This document shows positions 41,701 through 55,549 of a stretch of 64,000 bases of DNA, piece after piece. The notes below the pieces were generated by a model, which saw nothing but the letters and a program-made list of their open reading frames with translations, had not been told where the DNA came from and did not search any database. Each line of letters begins with the position of its first letter. Position 1 is the first letter of the stretch. Origin of the DNA: Nocardia paucivorans NBRC 100373 (GTDB lineage Bacteria > Actinomycetota > Actinomycetes > Mycobacteriales > Mycobacteriaceae); contig NZ_BAGE01000041.1 of the NCBI RefSeq assembly GCF_000308675.1, positions 248,001 through 312,000 on the forward strand, read 5' to 3'. The position numbers were made by a program, and so were the translations under genes.

Positions 41701-42051
41701 GCCGATCAGCTCGACCCCGTACTTCTCCAGCACCCCGCGCTCGTGCAGCGCGACCGCCGTGTTCAGCGCGGTCTGTCCACCGAGGGTGGCCAGCAGCGCG
41801 TCGGGGCGTTCCTTGGCGATGACCTTCTCGACGAACTCCGGGGTGATGGGCTCGACGTAGGTGGAGTCGGCGAACTCCGGGTCGGTCATGATCGTGGCCG
41901 GGTTCGAGTTCACCAACGACACCCGCAGGCCCTCCGACCGCAGCACCCGGCACGCCTGAGTACCGGAGTAGTCGAATTCACAGGCCTGGCCGATGACGAT
42001 CGGCCCCGATCCGATGACCAGGATGTGTTCGAGATCGGTACGGCGCGGCAT
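38701..42051 (-). CDS. carB: Carbamoyl-phosphate synthase, large subunit
   Basis: Makes carbamoyl phosphate for pyrimidines and arginine from bicarbonate, ammonia and two ATP. The 1116 residues contain two ATP-grasp halves ([20 protein letters not shown] at the start of the first, [19 protein letters not shown] at the start of the second), the conserved [20 protein letters not shown], and a C-terminal MGS-like regulatory domain (about 970 onward). The ATG shares one base with the carA stop. Confidence 0.97.
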   Translation of the reverse strand: MPRRTDLEHILVIGSGPIVIGQACEFDYSGTQACRVLRSEGLRVSLVNSNPATIMTDPEFADSTYVEPITPEFVEKVIAKERPDALLATLGGQTALNTAVALHERGVLEKYGVELIGADFEAIQRGEDRQKFKDIVAKVGGESARSRVCYTMEEVRETVAELGFPVVVRPSFTMGGLGSGMAYDDEDLDRIAGGGLAASPTANVLIEESILGWKEYELELMRDGRDNVVVVCSIENVDPMGVHTGDSVTVAPAMTLTDREYQKMRDLGIAILREVGVDTGGCNIQFAVNPRDGRLIVIEMNPRVSRSSALASKATGFPIAKIAAKLAIGYTLDEIVNDITSETPACFEPTLDYVVVKAPRFAFEKFPGADPTLTTTMKSVGEAMSLGRNFAEALGKVLRSLETKVPGFWTVDDGAWAPKSDDPAEVEAAIRAILDDLRTPTEGRLYQVERALRFGASVEDVAAASGIDPWFVDEVAGLVELRRELLDAPVLDEELLRRAKHHGLSDRQISALRPELAGESGVRALRHRLGIRPVFKTVDTCAAEFEAKTPYHYSSYELDPAAESEVAPQRDREKVIILGSGPNRIGQGIEFDYSCVHAAQTLSEAGYETVMVNCNPETVSTDYDTADRLYFEPLTFEDVLEVYHAETESGTVAGVIVQLGGQTPLGLAQRLTEAGVPVVGTSAAAIDLAEDRGEFGDVLVAAGLPAPKYGTATNFDQAKKIAADIGYPVLVRPSYVLGGRGMEIVYDEKSLEGYISRATELSPEHPVLVDRFLEDAIEIDVDALCDGDEVYLGGVMEHIEEAGIHSGDSACALPPITLGRSDIESVRRSTVALAKGIGVKGLLNVQYALKDDVLYVLEANPRASRTVPFVSKATGVPLAKAAARIMLGATIAELRKEGLLPAEGDGGRMPLNAPVAVKEAVLPFHRFRRADGSGIDSLLSPEMKSTGEVMGIDADFGTAFAKSQSAAYGSLPTEGTVFVSIANRDKRSMVFPVKRLYDLGFRVLATEGTAEMLRRNGIPCETVRKHSDPPVDSQTPTASIVDQIRDGEVDMVFNTPYGNSGPRIDGYEIRSAAVGVNIPCITTVQGAAAAVQGIEAAISGGLGVRSLQELHSALRG

Positions 42052-43187
42052 CAGGCTCCCTCCATCAGACCGGCGAAGCGGTCGAACAAATACGCGGCGT
42101 CATGGGGCCCGGCGGCCGCTTCCGGGTGGTATTGCACCGAGAAGGCGCGGCCATCGACCAGCCGCACCCCCTCGACGGTGCCGTCATTGGCACAGACATG
42201 GCTGACCTCGGCCGTGCCGAAGGGGGTGTCGAACCGCTCCCCCGCCTCGCCCTCCAGCGCGAACCCGTGGTTCTGGGCGGTGATCGAGACCCGGCCGGTC
42301 TCCTGTTCCACAACCGGAACATTGATCCCGCGGTGGCCGAACTTCATCTTGTAGGTGCCCCGCCCCAGGGCGCGGCCCAGGATCTGGTTGCCGAAGCAGA
42401 TACCGAACAGCGGCACACCTCGACCGAGCACTCCCTGGGTCAGGGCGACGGCATCGTCCTGGGTGGCAGGGTCGCCGGGACCGTTGGACAGGAACACACC
42501 ATCGGGTTTCAGCTCCAGAACCTGGTCCAGGGTGGTGCTCGAGGGCACCACGTGCACGCGCATCCCGCGCTGTGCGAACATCCGCGGGGTATTGGTCTTG
42601 ATCCCCAGATCGACCGCGACCACCGTATGCCGCACCTCACCGCCGGTGGGTTCGATGGTGTACAGCGCATCGGCGCTGACCTCCTCGGCCAGGTCCGCGC
42701 CCAACATGGACGGCTGGCCGTTCACCCGGGCCACCAGTTCCTCGGTGCCGGCCAGGGCCGGGCCGGAGAAGATGCCCGCCTTCATCGAACCCCGGGTGCG
42801 CAGATGCCGCACCACGGCACGGGTGTCGATCCCGGCGATACCGACGATGTTCTGCCGGGCCAGCACCTCGGGCAGGGTGGTGGTGGCGCGCCAGTTGGAG
42901 GCGCGCCGAGCCGGATCTCGCACCGCGTATCCGGCCACCCAGATCTGCCGGGATTCGTCGTCCTCGTCGTTCCAACCGGTATTGCCGATCTGTGGGGCCG
43001 TGGCCACCACGATCTGCCGGTGATAGCTGGGGTCGGTGAGGGTCTCCTGATAGCCCGTCATGGCGGTGCAGAACACCGCTTCGCCGAGGGTCTGGCCCAC
43101 CGCCCCGTAGGCGGTGCCGCGGAACACCCGTCCATCCTCCAGCACCAGGGCGGCCTGTTCCCGGGCTCGCGTCGGTTGTGTGGTCAC
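42051..43187 (-). CDS. carA: Carbamoyl-phosphate synthase, small subunit
   Basis: Glutamine amidotransferase subunit feeding ammonia to CarB. 378 residues: the N-terminal CPSase small-chain domain ([16 protein letters not shown], with [12 protein letters not shown]) and the class I amidotransferase domain with the catalytic Cys in [15 protein letters not shown] and His/Glu in [11 protein letters not shown] 43187 has GGGAG seven bases upstream and overlaps the stop of the preceding gene (GTGA). Confidence 0.97.
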   Translation of the reverse strand: MTTQPTRAREQAALVLEDGRVFRGTAYGAVGQTLGEAVFCTAMTGYQETLTDPSYHRQIVVATAPQIGNTGWNDEDDESRQIWVAGYAVRDPARRASNWRATTTLPEVLARQNIVGIAGIDTRAVVRHLRTRGSMKAGIFSGPALAGTEELVARVNGQPSMLGADLAEEVSADALYTIEPTGGEVRHTVVAVDLGIKTNTPRMFAQRGMRVHVVPSSTTLDQVLELKPDGVFLSNGPGDPATQDDAVALTQGVLGRGVPLFGICFGNQILGRALGRGTYKMKFGHRGINVPVVEQETGRVSITAQNHGFALEGEAGERFDTPFGTAEVSHVCANDGTVEGVRLVDGRAFSVQYHPEAAAGPHDAAYLFDRFAGLMEGA

Positions 43188-43681
43188 TGTTCGTCTCCCG
43201 TCGTCGCCCGTGTCCATGCCGGATACACCGTTTTGTCGTCACCCCGGAAACCGGTGTCTATCTCGGTCCCGGTCGGCAGTACCCAGCGGATCACCAGGAC
43301 ACCGTCTTCTGTCATCACCTTGCCCGCGTGACCGCGTTCGGTGCGGATCGCGGTAATGGATTCCTCCGGTATCCAGATCGCAGACGCGCCGTCACGTTCC
43401 AACAGGATGCCGTGCTCGAACCTGGTCAGTTCGGCGGTGGCCCGGAAACCCAGATCACCCACCGCGATCCGGTCCTGCCAGCTCGGTGCCATGGTGCTGC
43501 CCAGGTACAGACCGGTGGTCGGCTCCAGTACCTGGGCTCCCGGTTCCGCGGGAACCGAGGGCAGTTCCCCGACGAGGTTCGCCTGCCGTGCCCCGCGGTT
43601 ACGCCACCCGCGGTACATCAGGTAGACGAACAACGCCCACAGGGCGATGCACAGCAGCACCCACAGTGCCCGCTCCATCAC
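43184..43681 (-). CDS. PH-like membrane-anchored protein of the pyr operon
   Basis: A 165-residue protein with one N-terminal membrane helix (about 5-24, [20 protein letters not shown]) and a soluble C-terminal part that resembles PH-like domains ([20 protein letters not shown], then [16 protein letters not shown]). It occupies the position of mycobacterial Rv1382 between pyrC and carA. Function unknown. It overlaps both neighbours by four bases, so it must be expressed with pyrimidine enzymes. An anchoring or scaffold role is conceivable but unproven. Confidence 0.7.
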   Translation of the reverse strand: MMERALWVLLCIALWALFVYLMYRGWRNRGARQANLVGELPSVPAEPGAQVLEPTTGLYLGSTMAPSWQDRIAVGDLGFRATAELTRFEHGILLERDGASAIWIPEESITAIRTERGHAGKVMTEDGVLVIRWVLPTGTEIDTGFRGDDKTVYPAWTRATTGDEQ

Positions 43682-45054
43682 CGACCCCCGGATCCGCCGC
43701 GCGCGGACACGGGCGCCGCGGCCACTCCGTCGCGCGCGGTGATCCGCCCGCGCAGCAGGGTGGCCGTCACCCGACCGGGAAGCTCCATCGACTCGTACGG
43801 GGTGTTGTCGGAGATACTGGCCAGTTCCGTGGCCCGCACCGTCCAGGTCACATCGGGGTCGACCAGCACGAGATTGGCGGGCTCCCCGACCTCGATGGGC
43901 CGGCCCTGATCGTCCAATCCGACGATCTCGGCGGGCCGTTCGCTCATCACCCGGGCCACCCCGCGCCAGTCCAGTAGGCCGGGACGCACCATGGTTTCCA
44001 CCACCACCGACAGCGCCGTCTCCAAACCGAGCATACCGGGCCGCGCCGCCGAGAACTCACAGCATTTGTCCTGCTCGGCGTGCGGAGCATGGTCGGTGGC
44101 GACGCAGTCGACGATACCGTCGGCCAGTGCCCGGCGTAGTGCCTCGGCATCGGCGGCCTCACGCAGCGGCGGGTTGACCTTGTTGACCGCGTCGTAGGTT
44201 TCCAGCCGCGAGTCGTCCAACAGCAGGTGATGCGGCGTCACCTCGGCGGTGATCGCAATACCCTGGGATTTCGCCCATTTCACCAATTCCACGGTGCCCG
44301 CCGTGGAGGCGTGGCAGATGTGTACCCGAGCGCCGGCGTCGCGGGCGAGCAAGGCGTCGCGGGCGACGATGGACTCCTCCGCGGCACGCGGCCACCCGGC
44401 CAGGCCCAGTCGGGCGGCGGTCGGCCCTTCGTGGGCGACCGCGCCCACGGTGAGTCGCGGCTCCTCGGCGTGCTGGGCGATGAGTACGCCCAGCGAGGTC
44501 GCGTATTCCAGGGCCCGCCGCATGACCAGCGGGTCGTGGACGCAATGACCGTCGTCGGAGAACATCCGCACCGCGCCGACACCCGCGGCCATGGTGCCCA
44601 TCTCGGCGAGCTGTTTCCCGGCCAACCCCACGGTGACCGCGCCGACCGGATGGACGTCCACCAGTCCGACCTCCCGACCGCGCCGCCACACATGATCGGT
44701 GACGACATGGGAGTCGGCGACCGGATCGGTATTGGCCATGGCGAAGACCGCCGTGTACCCGCCCAGCGCCGCGGCCGCGGAACCGGATTCGATGGTCTCG
44801 GTGTCCTCACGGCCGGGTTCGCGCAGATGGGTGTGCAGATCCACGAAACCGGGCAGCAGGACCTGTCCGCGCGCCTCGATGATCTCGGCGTCCAGGACAC
44901 CCAGGTCGGTGGCGATCTCCCGGATCACCCCGTCCACGACCAACACATCGACCGGCTCGCCTTCGCCGTAGGGACGGGCGCCCTTGATCAACACCGTGCC
45001 CTGACCGCTCATGCTCTGCTCATCACGGTGTGCGCGGGCGCCCTCCGTGGTCAC
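43678..45054 (-). CDS. pyrC: Dihydroorotase
   Basis: Cyclises carbamoyl-aspartate to dihydroorotate. 458 residues of the amidohydrolase type: zinc histidines in [25 protein letters not shown] and the later HICHAST, then [14 protein letters not shown] and [12 protein letters not shown]. The carboxylated-lysine position typical of this type is not certain. GTG 45054 is chosen for its GGAGGAGG site; GTG 45087 overlaps the pyrB stop (GTGA) and ATG 45012 would be shorter. Overlaps the next gene by four bases. Confidence 0.94.
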   Translation of the reverse strand: MTTEGARAHRDEQSMSGQGTVLIKGARPYGEGEPVDVLVVDGVIREIATDLGVLDAEIIEARGQVLLPGFVDLHTHLREPGREDTETIESGSAAAALGGYTAVFAMANTDPVADSHVVTDHVWRRGREVGLVDVHPVGAVTVGLAGKQLAEMGTMAAGVGAVRMFSDDGHCVHDPLVMRRALEYATSLGVLIAQHAEEPRLTVGAVAHEGPTAARLGLAGWPRAAEESIVARDALLARDAGARVHICHASTAGTVELVKWAKSQGIAITAEVTPHHLLLDDSRLETYDAVNKVNPPLREAADAEALRRALADGIVDCVATDHAPHAEQDKCCEFSAARPGMLGLETALSVVVETMVRPGLLDWRGVARVMSERPAEIVGLDDQGRPIEVGEPANLVLVDPDVTWTVRATELASISDNTPYESMELPGRVTATLLRGRITARDGVAAAPVSARGGSGGR

Positions 45055-45083
45055 GCGAGCCACCTCCTCCGGACGCTGACCGC

Positions 45084-46771
<1,688 letters not shown>

Positions 46772-47060
46772 GCAGCCCGACCAGATCGCTTTTCGCCAGG
46801 TGAGGGGCCGATATTCGGGTGTGAGACGGACCACGTCGCCGCACGTGTTCGCTCGTGACCGATGGCACATCATGCCGCCCCCGCACAGGCCGTCGGCGGA
46901 AGCGACCTCCATTCGGCAACATGAGGTCGTCCCGGCCGCCGGGCGACCATGGCGAAGTTCGCCGGGATCCGAGGCACGCCACCCCTGCGAGCAGGCGCCG
47001 AGCTCGGGGAAACCGTGGGCAATTCATCGACCACATCGAAGACGACTCACTGATATCAGG

Positions 47061-47072
47061 GAACATATGTTC
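47061..47072. promoter_or_regulatory. SOS-box-like LexA palindrome
   Basis: GAACATATGTTC is a perfect 12-base palindrome followed by GA, matching the Gram-positive LexA box core (CGAAC, four bases, GTTCG) at nearly all positions. It lies 22 bases upstream of the ATG of the AlkB-like fragment, a position suited to repression. Confidence 0.6.
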
Positions 47073-47094
47073 GATATCGAGTAGCCTCGGCGGC

Positions 47095-47403
47095 ATGATC
47101 GCCCCATTACAGGGATCACTGTTCGACAGGCCCGGCGAGATGCGACTCGACCCCTCGGTACCGCGGCACCGAACCCCACTCACCCACGGAGCATGGGTGG
47201 ATCTACATCCCGGCCGGTTGCGTGGCGCCGACGAACTGTTCCACCGACTGGCGACGACCGACGGAACCGGCTCATATGCCGAATACGTCGCGGTCGCGGC
47301 CGACTCGGCGACCCTGGCCCGCGCGGTAACGCTCGTCTCCGCCGTGGAGACCGTACTACCGCTGAGCCAGGCGGCCCGGGCACACGAATCGGTCGAAGCG
47401 TGA
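47095..47403 (+). pseudogene. AlkB-like N-terminus joined to oxidoreductase fragments
   Basis: The 102-codon open frame begins like actinobacterial AlkB DNA-repair dioxygenases (LQGSLFD, then THGAWVDLHPGRLRGADELF), but ends about where the AlkB catalytic part should begin. It continues with GTGSYAEYVAVAAD, typical of zinc-type (MDR) quinone oxidoreductases, then LVSAVETVLPLSQAARAHES, like the C-terminus of the same MDR family, and stops before the usual final strand. No Fe(II)/2-oxoglutarate ligands remain. It looks like a double-deletion remnant of two genes. The reading frame is intact. The match is from memory of family sequences. Confidence 0.55.
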
Positions 47404-47483
47404 ACGCCGCCGGGCAGGATCATCCTGCGCCCTGGCGACCGATGAGGATCGCCGCGATCGGCGACGATACCGAGCGCCGACGA

Positions 47484-48017
47484 TCAGCGACGCAGCAGGA
47501 AGAAATACGGCTCGCTCAGGCCGCGCATATCCATGACACCCAGCAGGCTGTTCTCGTCGAGCCGACGGAAATGGTCGATGATCGGCAGATGGTCGTAGAC
47601 CATGGCCGCGCTCACCACACCCCGGTACTCGATATCACGCAACCGCGCCCCGGGTTTGCGAGCACGCAGCACGGGCGCCAATTTCCGCAGATTCCGGCGG
47701 ACGGGACGTAGCCAGCCGGCGGGGATCTTCTCGGCCAACGCGAGCGGCACCCGGCGCGGATCCACCGGGAAGACCGTACCGGTCTCATCCGTGAACAGCA
47801 GCGGATGCACTTTGTCCGGCTCGTCGAATTGCTTTCCGTACCAACCGGATTCGGTCAGCAGACCGTCCATCGGATGACCGGTGGGCAGTTCCTCGCCACG
47901 CCACCGGCCGACGACCACCTCGTCCACCCGGGCGGCGGGCAGCCGATCGAACACCTCCCACGCCTGTGCGGTGGTGCATCCGTTCTCGGGCAGCGTGACG
48001 CTGCCGTTCTCCGCCAT
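47484..48017 (-). CDS. GXWXG/DUF4334 domain protein
   Basis: A 177-residue protein with a GXWXG domain (VVVGRWRGEELPTGHPMDGL, about 43-62) and a C-terminal DUF4334 domain (ARLRDIEYRGVVSAAMVYDH). The molecular role of this family is unknown. ATG 48017 with AAGGAG eight bases upstream. It has its own promoter region, with a dyad over the -10 box and a perfect hairpin in the leader, so it is probably regulated independently of the efp-nusB genes upstream. Confidence 0.78.
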   Translation of the reverse strand: MAENGSVTLPENGCTTAQAWEVFDRLPAARVDEVVVGRWRGEELPTGHPMDGLLTESGWYGKQFDEPDKVHPLLFTDETGTVFPVDPRRVPLALAEKIPAGWLRPVRRNLRKLAPVLRARKPGARLRDIEYRGVVSAAMVYDHLPIIDHFRRLDENSLLGVMDMRGLSEPYFFLLRR

Positions 48018-48051
48018 CACCCGCACTCCTTCACATCCGCCTCGGCCACAC

Positions 48052-48092
48052 GTTCCCGGCCCGTCTCCCATCACAGGCGACGGGCCGGGAAC
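48052..48092 (-). promoter_or_regulatory. Perfect 14-pair hairpin in the DUF4334 leader
   Basis: GTTCCCGGCCCGTC (48052-48065) pairs perfectly with GACGGGCCGGGAAC (48079-48092). It starts 34 bases upstream of the DUF4334 ATG and just downstream of the TATTAT box. No T-run follows it, so an mRNA 5' structure is as likely as a terminator for the YciI transcript. Confidence 0.5.
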
Positions 48093-48110
48093 ATAATAGA
48101 GAAAGTCTAT
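48093..48110 (-). promoter_or_regulatory. Dyad overlapping a -10 box of the DUF4334 gene
   Basis: On the minus strand TATTAT (a good -10) overlaps the dyad ATAGA, five bases, TCTAT (48096-48110). This is the usual layout of a repressor operator. The regulator is unknown. Confidence 0.45.
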
Positions 48111-48186
48111 CCTTCTCTCACACGGCGGTCGCCCCGACAGTCACTACCGGGGCTCGATAGGCGATCACCGGAGACCGGTACGGCAT

Positions 48187-48444
48187 TCAGCCGGTGATCT
48201 CCCACTCGTATACGGTCAGCTCCGAAGCGCCGGTGGTGTGCACCGGATCGGTGTACACGATTTTCTTCGCCTGTTCCAGAGAATCCGCCAGGACGATATA
48301 GGCACCACCGGTGTTGTCGGTGAAACGGCCGGTTTCCTGGAGCATGCCCCGCTCCCGCAGCTCGGCCAGGAATCGTTTGTGCGGTTCGACGACCGCCGGG
48401 GTGAACCGTGGGGTGCGCATGACCATGACCAGGTACTTGCGCAC
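48187..48444 (-). CDS. YciI-family protein
   Basis: An 85-residue small alpha/beta ferredoxin-like-fold protein of the YciI/YCII group (RKYLVMVMRTPRF, then GGAYIVLADSLEQAKKIVY). The family role is unknown; a few members act as dehydrochlorinases or sit with sigma factors. GTG 48444 has GGAGG seven bases upstream; GTG 48450 would overlap the nusB stop. Downstream of efp-nusB. Confidence 0.72.
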   Translation of the reverse strand: MRKYLVMVMRTPRFTPAVVEPHKRFLAELRERGMLQETGRFTDNTGGAYIVLADSLEQAKKIVYTDPVHTTGASELTVYEWEITG

Positions 48445-48446
48445 CT

Positions 48447-48956
48447 TCACCCCTCCGAATCCGGCCGCGCGGCCCGGGTGGCCGCCGCGGCCGCACGGAC
48501 CTGCGGCGCCACCTGGACAACCTGGCCGAGCACACCGTTCACGAAGGCGGGCGATTCGTCGGTCGACAGCTCCTTGGCCAGCTCCACCGCCTCGTCCACC
48601 GCGACCACGGGGGGAACATCGTCGGCGTGCAGCAACTCCCACACCGCCACCCGGAGGATGGCCCGGTCCACGGCGGGTAACCGGGACAGGGTCCAGTCCT
48701 GTAGGTACGACTCGATCGTGCCGTCGACCCGGTCCAGATCCTCGGCGACTCCGTCGACCAGGACACGGGTGTAGGCGTGCACGGGCACCACGCCCTGATC
48801 GCGAGTGGCCAGCGCGACCCGTTCGTCGGCCAGATCGGCGGGGTCGATATCGCGGGCCTCCGCCTCGAACAGCAGGTCCACCGCCCGCCGACGGGCCTTG
48901 TGGCGAGCGCCGAGTTTCTTGTAGCCGGACTTCTTGTCCGCGGGCCGGTCGGTCAC
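48447..48956 (-). CDS. nusB: Transcription antitermination factor NusB
   Basis: Binds the boxA element of rRNA leaders with NusE (S10), promoting antitermination. 169 residues, all-helical, with the N-terminal [20 protein letters not shown] and the later [23 protein letters not shown] 48956 follows the efp stop by one base. The final acidic/Ala-rich tail is slightly longer than in short NusB proteins. Confidence 0.93.
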   Translation of the reverse strand: MTDRPADKKSGYKKLGARHKARRRAVDLLFEAEARDIDPADLADERVALATRDQGVVPVHAYTRVLVDGVAEDLDRVDGTIESYLQDWTLSRLPAVDRAILRVAVWELLHADDVPPVVAVDEAVELAKELSTDESPAFVNGVLGQVVQVAPQVRAAAAATRAARPDSEG

Positions 48957-48957
48957 G

Positions 48958-49521
48958 TCAGGAGTTGACCCGGCCCAGGTAGCTGCCGTCGCGCGTGTCG
49001 ATGCGCAGCTTGTCGCCGGTGTTGATGAACAGGGGAACCTGGACCTCGGCGCCGGTTTCCACGGTGGCGGGCTTGGTGCCGCCGGTGGACCGATCGCCCT
49101 GCAGGCCGGTTTCGGTGTGGGTGACCTCGAGCTCGACGGAAACCGGCAGCTCGACGTACAGCGGCTCACCCTCGTAGGTGGCGACCTGGACGTTCATGTT
49201 CTCCAACAGGAACCGGGAGCTCTCACCGATGGTGGCCTCGGAGATGGCGATCTGGTCGTAGGTCTCGCCGTCCATGAAGACGTAGTCGGTACCGTCGTGG
49301 TACAGGTAGGTCATATCGCGACGATCGACGGTCGCGGTCTCCACCTTCACACCCGCGTTGAAGGTTTTGTCGACGATCTTTCCGGACAGCACATTCTTCA
49401 GCTTGGTCCGCACGAAGGCGGGACCTTTGCCCGGCTTGACGTGCTGGAACTCGACGATCTGCTGAAGCTGACCGTCGATCCTCAGCACGAGGCCGTTCTT
49501 GAAGTCGCTGGTGTCCGCCAC
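48958..49521 (-). CDS. efp: Translation elongation factor P
   Basis: Relieves ribosome stalling at polyproline stretches. The 187-residue three-domain protein has the domain I tip loop KPGKGPAF, with the usually modified Lys residue, and [10 protein letters not shown] in the middle. Typical length and ending ([17 protein letters not shown]). GTG start. Its adjacency to pepQ and nusB is the usual actinobacterial arrangement. Confidence 0.97.
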   Translation of the reverse strand: MADTSDFKNGLVLRIDGQLQQIVEFQHVKPGKGPAFVRTKLKNVLSGKIVDKTFNAGVKVETATVDRRDMTYLYHDGTDYVFMDGETYDQIAISEATIGESSRFLLENMNVQVATYEGEPLYVELPVSVELEVTHTETGLQGDRSTGGTKPATVETGAEVQVPLFINTGDKLRIDTRDGSYLGRVNS

Positions 49522-49559
49522 TGTCCTCGGGTCTCCTCAATTCGCTTTCGCCACCGGCG

Positions 49560-50687
49560 TCACTCGACGACGGTCAGGTCCTTGGTGGTGTGGGTGAGCA
49601 GCTCCGCGCCATCGTCGCGCACCACGAGTGTGTCTTCGATCCGGACCCCTCCGCGCCCGGGAAAGTACACTCCCGGCTCGACGGTCACCGCCACGCCAGA
49701 CTGGAGTGTACCCGTGCCCGTTTTGGCTATTCCGGGCGCTTCGTGGATACGCAGACCCACCCCGTGCCCGAGACCGTGTACGAACAACGAGCCGTGTCCG
49801 GCGGCGTCGATCACCTCCCGCGCGGCGGCATCCACATCGGCGACGGGCACGCCCGGACCCAACGCCTCCCGTCCGGCCCGCTGGGCCTGCAGGACCAGTT
49901 CGTATGTCTCGCGCTGCCAGTCCGCGGCCCGGCCGAGCACGAAGGTGCGGGTCATATCGGAGTGGTAGCCGCCGACCACCGCGCCGAAATCGATCTTGAC
50001 GAAATCCCCGGTGGCCAGCACCGCTTCGGTGGGCCGATGATGGGGGACCGCGGAATTCGCGCCGGCGGCGACAATGGTTTCGAAGGCGATCGCCTCGGCG
50101 CCGCGCTCGAACATCGCCCACTCCAGGTCCCGGGCCACCTGACGTTCGGTGCGTCCCGGACGCAGCGCGCCGTCGGCGAGCAGGGCCGCCAACGCTTCGT
50201 CACCGACCGCGCAGGCCGCGCGCAGTCGATCGATCTCGTAGTCGTCCTTCACCATGCGCAACTGTTCGACGAGCCCCGGGGTGGCGACCAGTTGCAGCCC
50301 CGTACCCAATTCCTCGAACGCGCGATATTGGTCGACGGTGACGACATGGCTTTCGTAACCGACCCGCCCGAACTGCCATTCACAGGCCAGTTCCACCAGG
50401 CGCCGGGTGACGGCCCGGACGATCTCGGCACGCAGATCGGGAACCTGTCGGCCGATCTGGACGCGATAGCGCCCATCGGTGGCGATAACCGTGCGCTCCT
50501 CGGCGCCGGGCGTATCCCACGAGTGCACCAACAGGGCGGCGTTCGATCCGGTGAATCCGGTCAGATATCTGATGTTCACCAGGTCGGTGACGAGGAGTCC
50601 ATCGATCTCGTTCTCGATCAGCAGACTGCGCAACGCGCCCCGGCGCGCCGCATAGTCGGGTGTGGGCCCCGCGGCTTCAGCAGACAT
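49560..50687 (-). CDS. pepQ: Xaa-Pro dipeptidase, M24 family
   Basis: Cleaves X-Pro bonds using a pair of metals. 375 residues: an N-terminal creatinase-like domain (about 1-135) and the pita-bread catalytic domain with the five metal ligands in KIDFGAVV, HSDMTRTF, VHGLGHGVGLRI, VEPGVYFP and RIEDTLVV. All are present. Starts with ATG 50687. Upstream of efp, as in mycobacteria (Rv2535c position). Divergent from the A24 peptidase gene. Confidence 0.93.
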   Translation of the reverse strand: MSAEAAGPTPDYAARRGALRSLLIENEIDGLLVTDLVNIRYLTGFTGSNAALLVHSWDTPGAEERTVIATDGRYRVQIGRQVPDLRAEIVRAVTRRLVELACEWQFGRVGYESHVVTVDQYRAFEELGTGLQLVATPGLVEQLRMVKDDYEIDRLRAACAVGDEALAALLADGALRPGRTERQVARDLEWAMFERGAEAIAFETIVAAGANSAVPHHRPTEAVLATGDFVKIDFGAVVGGYHSDMTRTFVLGRAADWQRETYELVLQAQRAGREALGPGVPVADVDAAAREVIDAAGHGSLFVHGLGHGVGLRIHEAPGIAKTGTGTLQSGVAVTVEPGVYFPGRGGVRIEDTLVVRDDGAELLTHTTKDLTVVE

Positions 50688-50832
50688 GGGTCAAAAGTAC
50701 CGCCGTCGGCGATGATCACTCGACCACTGATCAGAAACATGTAATGTTCACAATTCGATTCGGGTGGGCGCTCTATCCCCATTCCACGTCCTTCCGGCGG
50801 CGCTGACCCGCCGGCCCGGAATCGTGGACGGT

Positions 50833-51342
50833 ATGCCGGTTGTCACTTTCGTACTCTTCGTCCTGTGGTGCTGCGCGCTGAGCGTCGGTGATATCCGCAC
50901 GCGCCGCCTACCGAATTCCCTCACCGGATGGGGCGCCGCGGCCGTCTTCGGTCATGCGTTCGCCGCCGGGCGGTTCGGCGCGGCGGCGGCCGGGGCGGTC
51001 CTGCTGGCCGTGCCCTACCTCCTGGTACACCTGGCCCGACCCGCCGCCCTGGGCGCCGGTGATGTCAAGCTCGCGGTGGGGCTGGGTGCGGCGACCGGGA
51101 TGGCCGGCGCCACGGTCTGGGTGTGGGCGGCATTGGCGGCGCCACTGCTCACCGGTTTCGCCGGCGTCGGGGCGCTGGTGGGCCGCCGGGTGAGCGAGCG
51201 ACGCCGAACCGGCGGCTTGGCCGTCCGCCGACCGAACGGTATCCCGCCGTATCGCGCACGACTCCCCGACGAACACACTTCGACCGTGCCGCACGGACCC
51301 TCGATGTGCGCGGCCACCGTTGCGGCCCTGCTGTTCCGGTAA
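50833..51342 (+). CDS. A24 (type IV prepilin-like) membrane peptidase
   Basis: A 169-residue integral membrane aspartic peptidase. The two catalytic aspartates are in SVGDIRTRRLPN (about 23) and ALGAGDVKLA (about 77, GxGD type). It has about five hydrophobic segments and lacks the N-terminal methylase domain of PilD, as is usual in actinomycetes. It probably processes pilin-like or secretion-system subunits encoded elsewhere. ATG 50833 is preferred; GTG 50764 is in frame but adds a non-hydrophobic extension. Confidence 0.85.
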   Translation: MPVVTFVLFVLWCCALSVGDIRTRRLPNSLTGWGAAAVFGHAFAAGRFGAAAAGAVLLAVPYLLVHLARPAALGAGDVKLAVGLGAATGMAGATVWVWAALAAPLLTGFAGVGALVGRRVSERRRTGGLAVRRPNGIPPYRARLPDEHTSTVPHGPSMCAATVAALLFR

Positions 51343-51426
51343 CCACTCGGCCACTCGGGCCCCGGCCCGGCGCACACCGCCCACCACGTGCCGGGGTCGG
51401 CGTGTCGACATGGGAAGATGGACAGC

Positions 51427-52652
51427 GTGCTGCGCTGGATAACTGCTGGAGAATCCCATGGCCCCGCTCTCGTCGCCATCCTGGAGGGGATGGTGGCCGG
51501 TGTCGAGGTGACATCGGAGGAGATTTCCGCGCAGTTGGCGCGGCGACGTCTCGGCTACGGGCGCGGCGCTCGAATGAAGTTCGAGGCCGACAAGGTGACG
51601 GTTATCGGTGGTGTGCGCCACGGACGCACCATGGGCGGACCGGTGGCGATCGAGGTCGCCAACTCGGAATGGCCCAAGTGGACCACGGTCATGTCCGCCG
51701 ATCCGGTGGACCCGGCCGAACTCGCGGAACTCGCTCGCAATGCCCCGCTCACCCGCCCGCGTCCCGGACATGCCGACTATTCGGGCATGCTCAAGTACGG
51801 CTTCGACGATGCCCGACCGGTGTTGGAACGGGCCAGTGCCCGCGAGACCGCCGCCCGGGTCGCCGCGGGCACGGTGGCGCGAGCCTTCCTGCGGCAGGCG
51901 CTCGGGGTGGAGGTCGTCTCGCATGTGATCTCCATCGGGACCGCGGCCAACACCACCGGGGTGGTGCCCACCGCCGCCGATCTACCGACCATCGACCGGA
52001 GCCCGGTGCGCGCCTTCGACGCCGAGGCCGAGGCGGCGATGATCGCCGAGATCGACGCGGCGAAGAAGGACGGCGACACCCTCGGCGGCGTCGTCGAGGT
52101 GGTCGTGGAGGGGCTGCCGGTGGGCCTGGGCTCGTTCACCAGCGGAGAGAACCGGCTCGATTCCCGGCTCGCCGCCGCGCTCATGGGCATCCAGGCGATC
52201 AAGGGTGTCGAGGTGGGCGATGGTTTCGAAACGGCGCGTCGGCGCGGGAGCCAGGCGCACGACGAGATGCGACCGGGCCCCGACGGGGTATTGCGATCCA
52301 CCAACCGCGCGGGCGGCCTCGAGGGTGGGATGACCAATGGTGAGGCGCTGCGGGTGCGCGCGGCCATGAAACCCATCTCCACCGTGCCGCGTGCCCTGTC
52401 CACCGTCGACATGTCCTCCGGTGCGGAGGCGGTGGCAATCCACCAGCGGTCCGATGTGTGCGCGGTACCGGCCGCGGGTGTGGTCGCCGAATCGATGGTG
52501 GCCCTGGTGGTCGCGCAGGCAGCGTTGGAGAAATTCGGCGGTGATTCGCTGACCGAGACCGTCGCCAACCTCACCGGTTATCTGGAGCGGATCGGCAACC
52601 GCCCGCACCTGACCGCGCGCGATACCGTATCCGACGCCGCCGGCCCGTCACG

Positions 52653-52656
<4 letters not shown>
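51427..52656 (+). CDS. aroC: Chorismate synthase
   Basis: Last step of the shikimate pathway, using reduced FMN. 409 residues with [30 protein letters not shown], the [16 protein letters not shown] signature and [19 protein letters not shown] 51427 gives the canonical [12 protein letters not shown] start; ATG 51418 would add three residues. First of the overlapping aroC-aroK-aroB operon. Confidence 0.97.
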
Positions 52657-54964
<2,308 letters not shown>

Positions 54965-54980
54965 GCCGTGCCGATACCGA

Positions 54981-55014
54981 CCCGCGGGCCCGTCTAGGCA
55001 GCGGAGCCCGCGGG
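54981..55014. terminator. Hairpin between aroB and the B-4DMT gene
   Basis: CCCGCGGGC (54981-54989) and GCCCGCGGG (55006-55014) pair perfectly. The loop contains the stop codon of the convergent gene. No T-run on either strand. Possible bidirectional terminator. Confidence 0.38.
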
Positions 55015-55467
55015 CTGCCCCGAGGCGTCGTGTCCCGCCCTGCCGTGGTGCCGATCGACGAGCCGCCGGCCCACGGCGACCCCGATCAGGGCGGGAATGA
55101 AGATCAGCAGCACGATGAACGCGGCCGCGGCGGTCGCTTCGAACAGCAGACCACTGTCGCCGAGGGCGAATGCGGGGAGGAAGTCGAGCACCCAGGCCAG
55201 CAGGCCACTGCCGAGTCCACCGGCGACCGCCGCTTGCAACCACAGGATGGTCAGATCCGAACCGTGTTCCGGATCGGGGTGGATACGGCGGTCGCGGCGG
55301 CCGTCCGCCGCACCCCACGCGAATGCCGAGCCGATCAGCACGACGAGGCACAGCAGCCGGAACCACACACCATGCGTCGGCCAATATGTCATCGCGAAAC
55401 CGAGTGCCGTCCGCAGCGCCACGGTCAGCGCCCCGAGCGCTATGGCCCGCATAACCCACGCAGTCAT
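54994..55467 (-). CDS. B-4DMT-type membrane protein
   Basis: A 157-residue integral membrane protein with four hydrophobic segments (about 8-24, 32-52, 75-95, 104-125), matching the actinobacterial B-4DMT transporter group. No function is known. ATG 55467 is chosen; ATG 55479 would add four residues. Convergent with aroB. Confidence 0.7.
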   Translation of the reverse strand: MTAWVMRAIALGALTVALRTALGFAMTYWPTHGVWFRLLCLVVLIGSAFAWGAADGRRDRRIHPDPEHGSDLTILWLQAAVAGGLGSGLLAWVLDFLPAFALGDSGLLFEATAAAAFIVLLIFIPALIGVAVGRRLVDRHHGRAGHDASGQPAGSAA

Positions 55468-55549
55468 GCCGACCACCATAACCCGAGTCCGAACAACAAA
55501 CTAGAACTCGTTACAGAAAGTGGGGTCCTCGCGACTCACCCACCGCCGG

